Assembly (NCBI RefSeq): GCF_018531495.1
Contig: NZ_JAHDTI010000015.1
Coordinates: forward strand, 62,001-126,000
Reading direction: 5' to 3'
DNA from: Nonomuraea sediminis
GTDB taxonomy: Bacteria > Actinomycetota > Actinomycetes > Streptosporangiales > Streptosporangiaceae
DNA length: 64,000 nucleotides
Made by a program: the position numbers and the translations under genes. Position 1 is the stretch's first letter; every line of letters starts with the position of its first letter. This document shows, piece by piece, positions 17,527 to 25,074 of this stretch. The notes beneath the pieces were generated by a model, which searched no databases, had not been told where the DNA came from, and saw only the letters and a program-made list of their open reading frames with translations.

Positions 17527-18141
17527 TCAGTCGTCCTGCGAACCGATCGTGATCAGGGCCGCCCGGTGGAACTGCGGCGGCACCGGGATCAGCGTGACCC
17601 GGCAGTCGGGGTCGGCCTCGAAGACGTGCAGGTGCAGGCAGTTGTAGTAGATGACGCGGATCGGCCCGGGCACGCCGTCAGGCAGGCCGGCCGCGCGCTT
17701 CTTCAGCGTGTCGAGGAACCCCGCCATGACGTCCGCGTTGAACGGGTTGAACAGGAAGTAGAGCGTCCCGTCCTCCGGCGCCAGTGTGCGGATGTCACCG
17801 ATCACGATCGTCACCGGATAGTTCCGCAGGCGCGTCTCGGTCTCGGCCGCGACGTCCTCGTCGAGCTCGATCCCGTACATGCGGTAGCCGGGGAAGGTGT
17901 CCAGCCACCAGTTCAGCACCCGGCCCTTGCCACACCCGACATCCACGAGGACCTCGCCGGGCCGCAGGCCGTCACGGAAGAGCGGGGGGAGCTCCTCGTA
18001 GGCGATGTTGGCCGTGTTCTCGGCTCCCATGTGCGCGAAGGGCGTCTTCTTCGTCCCGCCGATGAAGGCGCCGAAGCGCCGATCGAAGAAATAGTTCTGC
18101 CGAAGCCGCTTGAATCTCCGGATGAGCATCGATGTGTTCAT
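17527..18141 (-). CDS. Class I SAM-dependent methyltransferase, NPF-motif type
   Basis: 204-aa protein with motif I VLVDVGCGKGRVL, the acidic loop YGIELDE and motif IV LFNPF, then YYNCLHLHVFE. Its ATG overlaps the stop of the upstream GNAT gene (ATGA at 18138-18141), so both are translated together. The frame that extends to 18690 is not coding beyond this start. It resembles the methyltransferase at 4366-4986 around the NPF motif. Probably modifies a sugar in the same pathway; the substrate is unknown. Confidence 0.83.
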   Translation of the reverse strand: MNTSMLIRRFKRLRQNYFFDRRFGAFIGGTKKTPFAHMGAENTANIAYEELPPLFRDGLRPGEVLVDVGCGKGRVLNWWLDTFPGYRMYGIELDEDVAAETETRLRNYPVTIVIGDIRTLAPEDGTLYFLFNPFNADVMAGFLDTLKKRAAGLPDGVPGPIRVIYYNCLHLHVFEADPDCRVTLIPVPPQFHRAALITIGSQDD

Positions 18142-19256
18142 CGCTTGTTTCCCCCTGACCCGCCTGACCGAAGCTGGTTGGCGCGTGCACGTACCGATCT
18201 GAACGTGCCGCGCATGGCGGCCACACCGGCACGGATCTTTGGCGTCGCCCGCACGAAATTGATGACTTCCTGCCGGGGGGCAGCGGTGACCCTGTGCACC
18301 ACTGTTCCCATCGCAGGGCGAGCCATCCACCCTTCCAATACTTCGACATTTCCGGTTTTGAACTGATCCTTGTAGGCGTGGCGGCCACGTCCCAGCTCGA
18401 AACACTCGATGCCAAGGGCCGCCGCGTCCTCGCTGAGTGCCATGAGCTGAATGAATCCCGGCGAATATTTTCCGAATTCCGGATCGTAGGACGGAAACCA
18501 CAGCACGAGCGCCCGCGGCGTGTACAGGCCGAAATGGGCCGCCACCGGAACGTCTCCGGCGTACAGCACCGACAGACTGCCGGAGAACCCCTCGGATTGG
18601 GTGTGCTGGAGTCGGACGAGCATGTCCGCGAACCCGGGCTGGGCGTAGAGGTCGCCCTTGCCGGTCCGCAGGTACTGCCCGGACTTCCACTTCATGAACG
18701 TGCGCAGCGCGCCGCTGTCCAGCGAGCGCATCTCGTGGCGCACAGGGCCGACGTCCCTTTCGAGCTTGCGGCGCTTGTAGTTGATCCCCTTGAGCGTGAC
18801 CGACGACCTACGCCGCATGCCCTCGACGTAGGCCTCGTAGCCGTGCCGCAGGTCGACCACGGGCGTGGGGAAGAGCTTGGAACGCTCGGAGGTGGCGACC
18901 AGCTGGCCGGTGACCTGGTGGTCGAACTGCCACACCGCCAGGTCGCACCCGCGCAGCAGCTCGCCCGCGTTCAGCTGAACCCCTGGGGCCAGGGCCGCCC
19001 CGTCGCGATCACGGAAGCCCCTGCCCACCGGCCGGGCGACGCCGAGCGCATTGCGCTGGTACGGGAAGAACCCGACGATGGAGTTCCCGTCGCTGACGAC
19101 CGCCACGCGGACGCTGGGCCGGAATTCCGCCACCGCCGAGGTGAACTCGGGAGAAAGGAATGGATTGTCCTGCGCGGGGTCCGCGGCCTGGAATTTCCGC
19201 CACAGCGCGAGCTCGGACTGGCCGAGCTCTTGCGGGCGTACGGTGGTTACTCTCAT
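18138..19256 (-). CDS. CelD/BcsL-type GNAT acetyltransferase (FemAB-like fold)
   Basis: 372-aa protein with the two-lobed GNAT layout of Acetyltransf_6 (CelD/FemAB-like) proteins: an N-terminal lobe ending in FPYQRN, a middle region (MRRRSSVTLKGINYKRRKLERD) and a C-terminal lobe with VAAHFGLYTPRALVLWFPSYDPEFGKYSPG, where relatives bind acyl-CoA. CelD-type members occur in cellulose and exopolysaccharide clusters and are believed to acylate sugars. It heads a two-gene minus-strand operon with the methyltransferase. Upstream, TAAATT eight bases before ATG may be a leaderless -10 element. Confidence 0.82.
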   Translation of the reverse strand: MRVTTVRPQELGQSELALWRKFQAADPAQDNPFLSPEFTSAVAEFRPSVRVAVVSDGNSIVGFFPYQRNALGVARPVGRGFRDRDGAALAPGVQLNAGELLRGCDLAVWQFDHQVTGQLVATSERSKLFPTPVVDLRHGYEAYVEGMRRRSSVTLKGINYKRRKLERDVGPVRHEMRSLDSGALRTFMKWKSGQYLRTGKGDLYAQPGFADMLVRLQHTQSEGFSGSLSVLYAGDVPVAAHFGLYTPRALVLWFPSYDPEFGKYSPGFIQLMALSEDAAALGIECFELGRGRHAYKDQFKTGNVEVLEGWMARPAMGTVVHRVTAAPRQEVINFVRATPKIRAGVAAMRGTFRSVRARANQLRSGGSGGNKR

Positions 19257-19454
19257 GATTCCCGAATTTAACCAACCGGATCATCCCGGAGGCCTGCACG
19301 CCATAATTTGTTGGCTTATGGGCGATTCGGGCTGGCAAACTTCAGCCCTGACTTTCGGCAGCGTACGCCAATCGAAGTGGCGATCGAGTCGTAGCGAGCG
19401 GCAACTGGTCCACCCTGACTCCAACGGAACGCGATGTCGCGGGAAGGGGGAAAC

Positions 19455-20390
19455 ATGCGGGTACTGGTTACCGGTGGCGCAGGGTTCATCGGGGCGAATT
19501 TGTGTGCCGAACTGGCCAAGCGCCGGGAAATAGAGGACATCGTCGTGCTTGACGATCTGTCCACCGGTTCGCTGGACAACCTGTCGGGTATCGACGTCGA
19601 GTTCGTGCTCGGCAGCATTCTCGATCGTGATCTGCTGGACAAGGTCGCGAGGAAGGTCGACGCCGTCGTCCACCTCGGTGCCCGGCCTTCGGTGCCGCGG
19701 TCGCTCACCGACCCTGTGGCGACGCACGAGGCGAACGCCACGGGCACGCTCAACGTCCTGGAGGCCTGCCGCAGGATCGGCGCCCACGTCGTGGCCGCCT
19801 CGTCCTCGTCGGTCTACGGCAATTCCGCCGTTCTCCCGGCGCACGAGGGGCTGCCGACCCGCCCGCTGAGCCCGTACGCGGCCAGCAAGCTGGCCGCCGA
19901 GGGCTACCTGTCCGGCTACGCCGCCTCGTTCGGCCTGCCGATCCTGACGTTCCGGTTCTTCAACGTGTACGGCCCGCGGCAGGCGGCCAACCACGACTAC
20001 GCGGCCGTCATCCCGAAGTTCCTGCACAGCGCGCTGCTCGGAGAGCCTGTGCGCGTCTACGGCGACGGCAGGCAGACGCGGGACTTCACCTTCGTCGGCA
20101 GCGTGGTCCGCGTGCTGGCCGACGCGGTGATCGGCCGGGTCACTTACGAAGGGCCGGTCAACCTGGCCTTCGGCACGAACACGTCGATCCTCGAGCTGAT
20201 CGAGTCGATGCGGCGGACCCTGGGCCTGACCGTCGAGACCACGCACCTGCCCGCCAGGCCGGGAGAGGTGCTCAACTCGCGCGCCTGCAGCGACCAACTG
20301 GCCGAACTCTTCCCGGAGGTTCAGCCCACGCCGCTGAGCCGGGGACTCGAGATCACCTGTGACTGGATGGCAAAAGCGGTAGCGCGATGA
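19455..20390 (+). CDS. NAD-dependent nucleotide-sugar epimerase/dehydratase (extended SDR)
   Basis: 311-aa extended short-chain dehydrogenase: NAD motif VTGGAGFIGANL at residues 5-16, SSSVYG for the catalytic Ser, YAASK for the Tyr-Lys pair, and FRFFNVYGPRQ in the sugar-binding part. The overall pattern is that of UDP-glucose or UDP-GlcNAc 4-epimerases (GalE/WbpP group). The start at ATG 19455 follows GGAAGGGGG; the frame from 19434 is longer but its start has no ribosome site. It probably feeds the nucleotide-sugar 6-dehydrogenase encoded 284 bases downstream. Confidence 0.9.
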   Translation: MRVLVTGGAGFIGANLCAELAKRREIEDIVVLDDLSTGSLDNLSGIDVEFVLGSILDRDLLDKVARKVDAVVHLGARPSVPRSLTDPVATHEANATGTLNVLEACRRIGAHVVAASSSSVYGNSAVLPAHEGLPTRPLSPYAASKLAAEGYLSGYAASFGLPILTFRFFNVYGPRQAANHDYAAVIPKFLHSALLGEPVRVYGDGRQTRDFTFVGSVVRVLADAVIGRVTYEGPVNLAFGTNTSILELIESMRRTLGLTVETTHLPARPGEVLNSRACSDQLAELFPEVQPTPLSRGLEITCDWMAKAVAR

Positions 20391-20674
20391 CCGGTGTCAC
20401 CCACCTGAGGCACGCGGGGATGGACACCGGCTGACTGGTGATCTCCCAACGAGCTGCAGCCCCGGGCGAAGTACCCGCTCGGGGAGGGCGGCTCCTGGGT
20501 GAAGGGGTGCTACGGCCGGAAGCCGGTGCGTCAGTCGTGGCCGGCCTGCCCACCAAACGGCTGTGATTTATCACCCTCGCACCAGAATCTCCGAGACGAG
20601 GGCTGAGCACGATTAGCCCGCGCATTGCTCCCTAAAGTCTGCCTCAGCCTGATCAAGAAGGAGGACGGGATGCA
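20391..20674 (+). promoter_or_regulatory. 284-bp intergenic region with promoter and ribosome site of the 6-dehydrogenase gene
   Basis: No convincing gene. Near the right end, CCTAAAGTCT could be a -10 element, and AAGGAGG stands five bases before an ATG at 20670 and ten before the ATG at 20675. The first ATG opens a six-codon frame (MQWQTN) that overlaps the real start. The earlier part is G+C-rich, and I recognised no riboswitch consensus in it. Confidence 0.4.
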
Positions 20675-21934
20675 ATGGCAGACAAACTAGTAATTGTCGG
20701 GCAGGGATATGTGGGCCTGCCACTGGCGATGCGAGGAGTGTCGGCGGGCTTCGACGTCGTCGGGATCGACGTCGACGAACTGCGGGTCAAGCGGCTCAAC
20801 GCCGCCGACTCCTTCGTCGAGGACATCTCCGACGACGAGCTCACCGCCGCGCTGGACACGGGCCGCTACCGGGCGACCACCGAACACGCCGACGCGCGGG
20901 GCTTCGACGTGTGCGTGATCACCGTGCCCACGCCGCTGCGCGACAGCGTGCCGGACCTGAGCTATATCGCCGAGGCGGGGCGTGCCATCGCTGACTGCAT
21001 CGAGCCGGGCGCCACGGTGATCCTGGAGTCGACCACCTACCCGGGAACCACGGAGGAGATGCTGCGTCCGCTGCTGGAAGCAGGCTCTGGACTCCGCGCG
21101 CCGGAGGAGTTCCACCTCGGCTACAGTCCCGAGCGCATCGATCCGGGCAACACGCGCTGGCGGCTTCGGAACACGCCCAAGATTGTCTCCGGGATCGACG
21201 CGCGTTCCCTGGCCAAGGTCAAGAACTTCTACGACAGGATCGTCGAGACGACGGTCCCGGTGTCCACCACGGCCGTCGCCGAGCTGTGCAAGCTCCTGGA
21301 GAACACCTTCAGGCACGTCAACATCGCTCTGGTGAACGAGCTGTCGATCTTCGCGCAGCAGCTCGGCATCGACGTGTGGGAGGCCATCGACGCGGCCTCC
21401 ACCAAGCCCTTCGGCTACATGCGCTTCCTGCCGGGTCCCGGCGTGGGAGGACACTGCCTGCCGATCGACCCGTCGTACCTGTCGTGGCAGGTCAAGCGGA
21501 CCCTCGGACACAACTTCCGCTTCGTCGAACTGGCCAACGACATCAACGACCACATGCCGGCCCACGTGGTCAGCCGCATCGGCCTGATGCTCAACAGGGC
21601 GGGCAAGCCGTACAACGGCAGCCGCCTGCTGGTGCTCGGGCTGGCCTACAAGAAGAACAGCGGGGACACACGCGAGTCGCCGGCGATCGAGGTGGTCAAG
21701 CGGCTCAACCGGCTGGGCGCCGAAGTGCGGATCGCCGATCCGTGCGTGGAGCCCGGCGACTTCCCCCCCGACGTGATCCCTGTCGGCGCGACCGAGCACG
21801 AACTGGCCGAGGCCGACGCGGTGATCATCCTGACGGACCACGACATGTTCGACTTCGGCCTGATCCAGCGGGCGAGCCGAAGGGTGTTCGACACCCGCAA
21901 CCGCTGCAGGGGCGAGAACGTCGAACGGCTCTAG
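20675..21934 (+). CDS. Nucleotide-sugar 6-dehydrogenase (UDP-GlcNAc/ManNAc or UDP-glucose type)
   Basis: 419-aa UDP-glucose/GDP-mannose dehydrogenase-family enzyme that oxidises C6 of a UDP-sugar to the uronic acid with two NAD. N-terminal NAD site VGQGYVGLPLA, ESTTYPGTT, the central helix with ELCKLLENTFRHVNIALVNE, and the catalytic Cys at residue 261 in GVGGHCLPIDP. The C-terminal domain begins VLGLAYKKNSGDTRESP. The ELCKLLENTFRHVNIA pattern is closer to WbpA/WbpO/TuaD-like N-acetylhexosamine enzymes than to hexose-only ones; the substrate is inferred. It would supply an acidic sugar for the polymer. Confidence 0.92.
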   Translation: MADKLVIVGQGYVGLPLAMRGVSAGFDVVGIDVDELRVKRLNAADSFVEDISDDELTAALDTGRYRATTEHADARGFDVCVITVPTPLRDSVPDLSYIAEAGRAIADCIEPGATVILESTTYPGTTEEMLRPLLEAGSGLRAPEEFHLGYSPERIDPGNTRWRLRNTPKIVSGIDARSLAKVKNFYDRIVETTVPVSTTAVAELCKLLENTFRHVNIALVNELSIFAQQLGIDVWEAIDAASTKPFGYMRFLPGPGVGGHCLPIDPSYLSWQVKRTLGHNFRFVELANDINDHMPAHVVSRIGLMLNRAGKPYNGSRLLVLGLAYKKNSGDTRESPAIEVVKRLNRLGAEVRIADPCVEPGDFPPDVIPVGATEHELAEADAVIILTDHDMFDFGLIQRASRRVFDTRNRCRGENVERL

Positions 21935-22037
21935 GTCAATGATCGGTGATCATTCGGCAAGGCTTCTGACCTGCGCGGGTGATGCTTGATCGAGAGGAAA
22001 TAACGGCTTCCGTACCCATGTCCACTATGGAGCTCGA

Positions 22038-22649
22038 ATGATCAGAAGAAGCCTGGCCGTCGCCGTTATGGCGACAGCCGTTAGCGGGGCCTGGACGGCC
22101 GCCACCATCTCGGCGGGGTTCGCCGAGACCAAGGTGTCGACGTTCAAGGTCAATCCGCCACCGGACGACAACAGCGACTGGTCGGACAACAACGACTGGT
22201 CCAACAACAACGACTGGTCGGACAACAACGACTGGTCCGACAACAAAGACCACGGGGACGACCATGGCGACGACCATGGCGACGACCACGGGGACGACCA
22301 CGGGGACGACCACGGGGACGACAACAAGAAGGACCACTTCTACCCGCCGAAACACCGCGATCACCACCACGTTCACCACAATCACCACCGTCACCACCAC
22401 CACCGCCACTGCGGTGGCTGCGGTGGACCCGGCCCATGCGGTGGCGGGTGCGGTGGCCCCGGTGGCCCCGGCGGCCCCGGCGCGGGTCCTGTTAACGCGG
22501 CACCCGTCGCAGCACAGGGCTCGCAGCTGCCCATGACAGGTCGCAACATCGGTGCCATGGCCGCCGTCGGCGGGGGGCTACTGGCACTGGGGAGCACCGG
22601 AGTCGTGGTCGCGGTTCGCCGTCGTCGCAACTCCACCGTTGCCGAATAA
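22038..22649 (+). CDS. His-rich, repeat-built surface protein with LPMTG sorting signal
   Basis: 203-aa secreted protein: signal peptide (MIRRSLAVAVMATAVSGAWTA...GFA), four DWSDNN-type hexapeptides, six HGDD-type tetrapeptides, a His cluster (HHHVHHNHHRHHHHRH), a Gly-Pro-Cys segment with four Cys, then LPMTG at residues 164-168, a hydrophobic helix and a RRRR tail. That is a complete class A/E-like sortase signal. The His/Asp/Cys content suggests metal binding at the cell wall. GGAG lies six bases before ATG. Its end overlaps the DUF4012 gene. I recognise no family for the body. Confidence 0.85.
   Translation: MIRRSLAVAVMATAVSGAWTAATISAGFAETKVSTFKVNPPPDDNSDWSDNNDWSNNNDWSDNNDWSDNKDHGDDHGDDHGDDHGDDHGDDHGDDNKKDHFYPPKHRDHHHVHHNHHRHHHHRHCGGCGGPGPCGGGCGGPGGPGGPGAGPVNAAPVAAQGSQLPMTGRNIGAMAAVGGGLLALGSTGVVVAVRRRRNSTVAE
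22176..22319 (+). repeat. Two adjacent in-frame tandem repeat arrays
   Basis: Four 18-bp units (GACTGGTCSRACAACAAM) at 22176-22247 encode DWS(D/N)N(N/K). They run straight into six 12-bp units (GACCAYGGSGAC) at 22248-22319, which encode DHGD. Copies are nearly identical at the DNA level, so unit number could change by slippage without breaking the frame. Confidence 0.9.
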
Positions 22650-24399
22650 GCGGCGCCGCCGCGTCGCCGTAGCGGGCCTGCTGGCCGTGGCCGCCCTGGT
22701 ATCTGCAGGGGGCTGGTCAGCAGGGCGCGCTCTGAGCGTGAGAGATCACCTCGAGCTGGTCAGAGACGCTCTGCTCCAGCTGCGGAAGGTCGCGGACACG
22801 GGCGACCCGGCCACTCTGGCCGGGTCGCTACGCGAGGCGGAGGCGCAGGCGGCGGAGGCGCGCAGGCTCACCAGCGGCTTCGACTGGTCGCTGCTCGAGC
22901 GGGTTCCTGTCGCGGGAGACGGGGCCACGGTCGTGCGGGTGCTGTCCGAGACCGCCGCCGAGCTGACCGACGTGCTGGGAGACGTCCGGGAGATCGGCGC
23001 GGGTCTGCTGACCGGCGCCACGCATTCCGTGACCAAGCTTCGCAAGCTACTGTCCGATCTCGACACGGCCGCACCGGTGCTCCAGAGCGCTGTCACCCGC
23101 CTGCAGGACGCGCGATCCCGCCTGGCCGCCACGCCCGCCTCCTCGAACGTCACCCAGGTGGACGAGGCGCGTACCACGGTACTGCGCGAAATGGACGAGC
23201 TGAAAGGCAAGCTGGACGCCGCGGCCACCGCCGCCACCCTGCTGCCGGCGATGCTGGGCCGAGACGGCCCGCGCCGCTACTTCCTGGCCTTCCAGACCAA
23301 CGCCGAGTCCCGTGGGACCGGCGGGCTGGTGGGAGCGTTCGGCATCCTCGAGGCCGAGCACGGGCACATCCACGTGCAGCAGCTGGCCAGCAACGCCGAG
23401 CTCCCCCTCACCTCCACGCCGGTGGCCGACCTCGGCCCCGACTACCTTCACCGCTACGGGCCGGGCGCCGCCAGGCTGCTCTCCGTCTCCAACCTCTCAC
23501 CCCACTTCCCCTACGCCGCCACCATCTGGACCGGGCTGTGGGAACGCCGGACCGGCCAGCGGCTGGACGGCGCCATCGCCACCGACCCCGTGGGCCTTTC
23601 CTACCTGCTGCGGCTGATCGGACCCGTCACCCTGCCCAGCGGGGAGAAGGTGACCGCGGACAACGTCGTCGACCTCACCGAGCGGGTCGCCTACGCGCGC
23701 TACCAGGACCAGGCCGAGCGCAAGCAATTTCTCATCGGCCTGGCCGGGACCGTCAGCAAGGCCATGACCCACTCGCTCTCCGACCCGGCCAAGGCTCTAC
23801 CTGTGCTGTCGCAGCTGGTCGCCGACCACCGCCTGCAGATCTGGAGCCGCAGGCCGGACGAGCAGCGCCTGCTGGCCGAGACGCCGCTGTCAGGCGAGCT
23901 CACGACCTCGCCGGGGCCGTTCGCCGGGCTGGTGGTGAACAACTCCGCGGGCGGCAAGCTCGACTACTACCTGGACCGCTCCGTCGACTACCAGCTCGAG
24001 CCCTGTTACGGCGGGCAACGCTTCTCGCGGGTGCGGATCACCCTGCGCAACGACGTCCCACGCGGGACACTCCCCGACTACGTCACCGGCCGGCTCGACT
24101 ACCCGGATCGGCCCACGGCCGTCGGCGCCAACCGGCTGTGGGTATCGCTGTACGCCGGCGTGGGCGCGCGGCTGTACTCGGTGCAGATGGACGGGCGCGC
24201 CACCTCGGTGGACGAGGAGAAGGAGCGATCCCACCCGATCTACTCGAAGATGATCGAGCTGCCTCCCCGGCAGTCGAGAACGCTGGAGTTCACCCTGGTG
24301 GAGCCGTACTCGAACCAGCCTCCGCAGGTCCCCGTCCAGCCGCTGGCACGGCCGCAGCACACCACGATCACGCAGAGTCCTGGTGGATGCATTCCCTGA
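22639..24399 (+). CDS. DUF4012 domain-containing membrane-anchored protein
   Basis: 586-aa protein with a positively charged start (PNKRRRR), one transmembrane helix (about residues 8-28) and a large extracytoplasmic region. The DUF4012 features are an alpha-helical ~170-residue stretch, then GPRRYFLAFQTNAESRGTGGLVGAFGIL and LSPHFPYAATIWTGLWE. DUF4012 proteins are common in actinobacterial polysaccharide clusters, but their role is unknown. TTG 22639 is chosen because it lies just before the helix and overlaps the surface-protein stop by 11 bases, allowing coupled translation; the upstream ATG at 22552 would add an unlikely N-terminal part. Confidence 0.85.
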   Translation: MPNKRRRRVAVAGLLAVAALVSAGGWSAGRALSVRDHLELVRDALLQLRKVADTGDPATLAGSLREAEAQAAEARRLTSGFDWSLLERVPVAGDGATVVRVLSETAAELTDVLGDVREIGAGLLTGATHSVTKLRKLLSDLDTAAPVLQSAVTRLQDARSRLAATPASSNVTQVDEARTTVLREMDELKGKLDAAATAATLLPAMLGRDGPRRYFLAFQTNAESRGTGGLVGAFGILEAEHGHIHVQQLASNAELPLTSTPVADLGPDYLHRYGPGAARLLSVSNLSPHFPYAATIWTGLWERRTGQRLDGAIATDPVGLSYLLRLIGPVTLPSGEKVTADNVVDLTERVAYARYQDQAERKQFLIGLAGTVSKAMTHSLSDPAKALPVLSQLVADHRLQIWSRRPDEQRLLAETPLSGELTTSPGPFAGLVVNNSAGGKLDYYLDRSVDYQLEPCYGGQRFSRVRITLRNDVPRGTLPDYVTGRLDYPDRPTAVGANRLWVSLYAGVGARLYSVQMDGRATSVDEEKERSHPIYSKMIELPPRQSRTLEFTLVEPYSNQPPQVPVQPLARPQHTTITQSPGGCIP

Positions 24400-24456
24400 G
24401 CAAAGCTCCAGCGCGCCGCGGCCATGGGCCGATGGGCGCACCCTAACGTCACACCC

Positions 24457-25074
24457 GTGGTTGAGCCCATGGAAACAGGCCGTCATCGGTCCGCCAGCGA
24501 CTTCTTGTTGCTGTTCGTCTGCACGGCGAACATCTGCCGCTCGCCGATGGCCGAGCGGCTGACCCGCGCCGCCCTCCCTGCCATGCCGATCGTGGCGATG
24601 AGCGCGGGGACCCACGGCATTCCCGGCAGGCCGATGCCCGTCGAGGCGGCCGCTGCCTTGCGCGAATGCGGTGGCAACCCGGACGGTTTCGTCTCGCAAC
24701 CGCTGACCGAAGAGCTGGTACGCGCGGCCGACCTGGTGCTGACGGGCGCGATGGAGCATCGCCGCGAGGTCGTCACGATACTGCCGCAGGCGGCGAGCCG
24801 GACGTTCACCATCATGGAGTTCGGCGCCCTGGCGGCGGCCGTGTCCACCGCGGAGCTCGCCGAGATCGACAACCGGGTACTGCGGGCGCAGACGCTGGTG
24901 GAGCAGGCCCGCCTGCTGCGCGGAGTGGTGCGGCCCGAGGACCTGGACGTCGCCGACCCCTTCGGCGGTCCCGCGAGGGGATACAAAGCAGCGGCCCGGC
25001 AGATCGCTGCCGGGCTCGCTCCCTTCTTCGGGCACTTCGCGCCTATGCCCCAACGGGCGTTGGACGTTCGCTGA
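24457..25074 (+). CDS. Low-molecular-weight protein tyrosine phosphatase
   Basis: 205-aa phosphatase (Wzb/Etp type). The P-loop is VCTANICRSPMAE with nucleophile Cys22 and Arg28, and the general-acid Asp lies in DVADPFGG. It would dephosphorylate the Tyr-rich tail of the autokinase encoded opposite. GTG 24457 is preceded by TAACGT and seven bases, a leaderless arrangement; ATG 24469 is the alternative. Its last 32 bases overlap the end of the kinase gene on the other strand, so both transcripts cross. Confidence 0.92.
   Translation: MVEPMETGRHRSASDFLLLFVCTANICRSPMAERLTRAALPAMPIVAMSAGTHGIPGRPMPVEAAAALRECGGNPDGFVSQPLTEELVRAADLVLTGAMEHRREVVTILPQAASRTFTIMEFGALAAAVSTAELAEIDNRVLRAQTLVEQARLLRGVVRPEDLDVADPFGGPARGYKAAARQIAAGLAPFFGHFAPMPQRALDVR

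Noticed and set aside
20391..20674. Riboswitch before the dehydrogenase gene
   Set aside because: I looked for c-di-AMP, cobalamin and TPP-type signatures and saw none that I could defend.
22176..22319. CRISPR-like array
   Set aside because: Repeats are contiguous without spacers and are in frame with a surface protein.
21936..22409. Valine-rich minus-strand frame
   Set aside because: It is the complement of the DWSDNN/HGDD repeats; the Val runs are an artefact.
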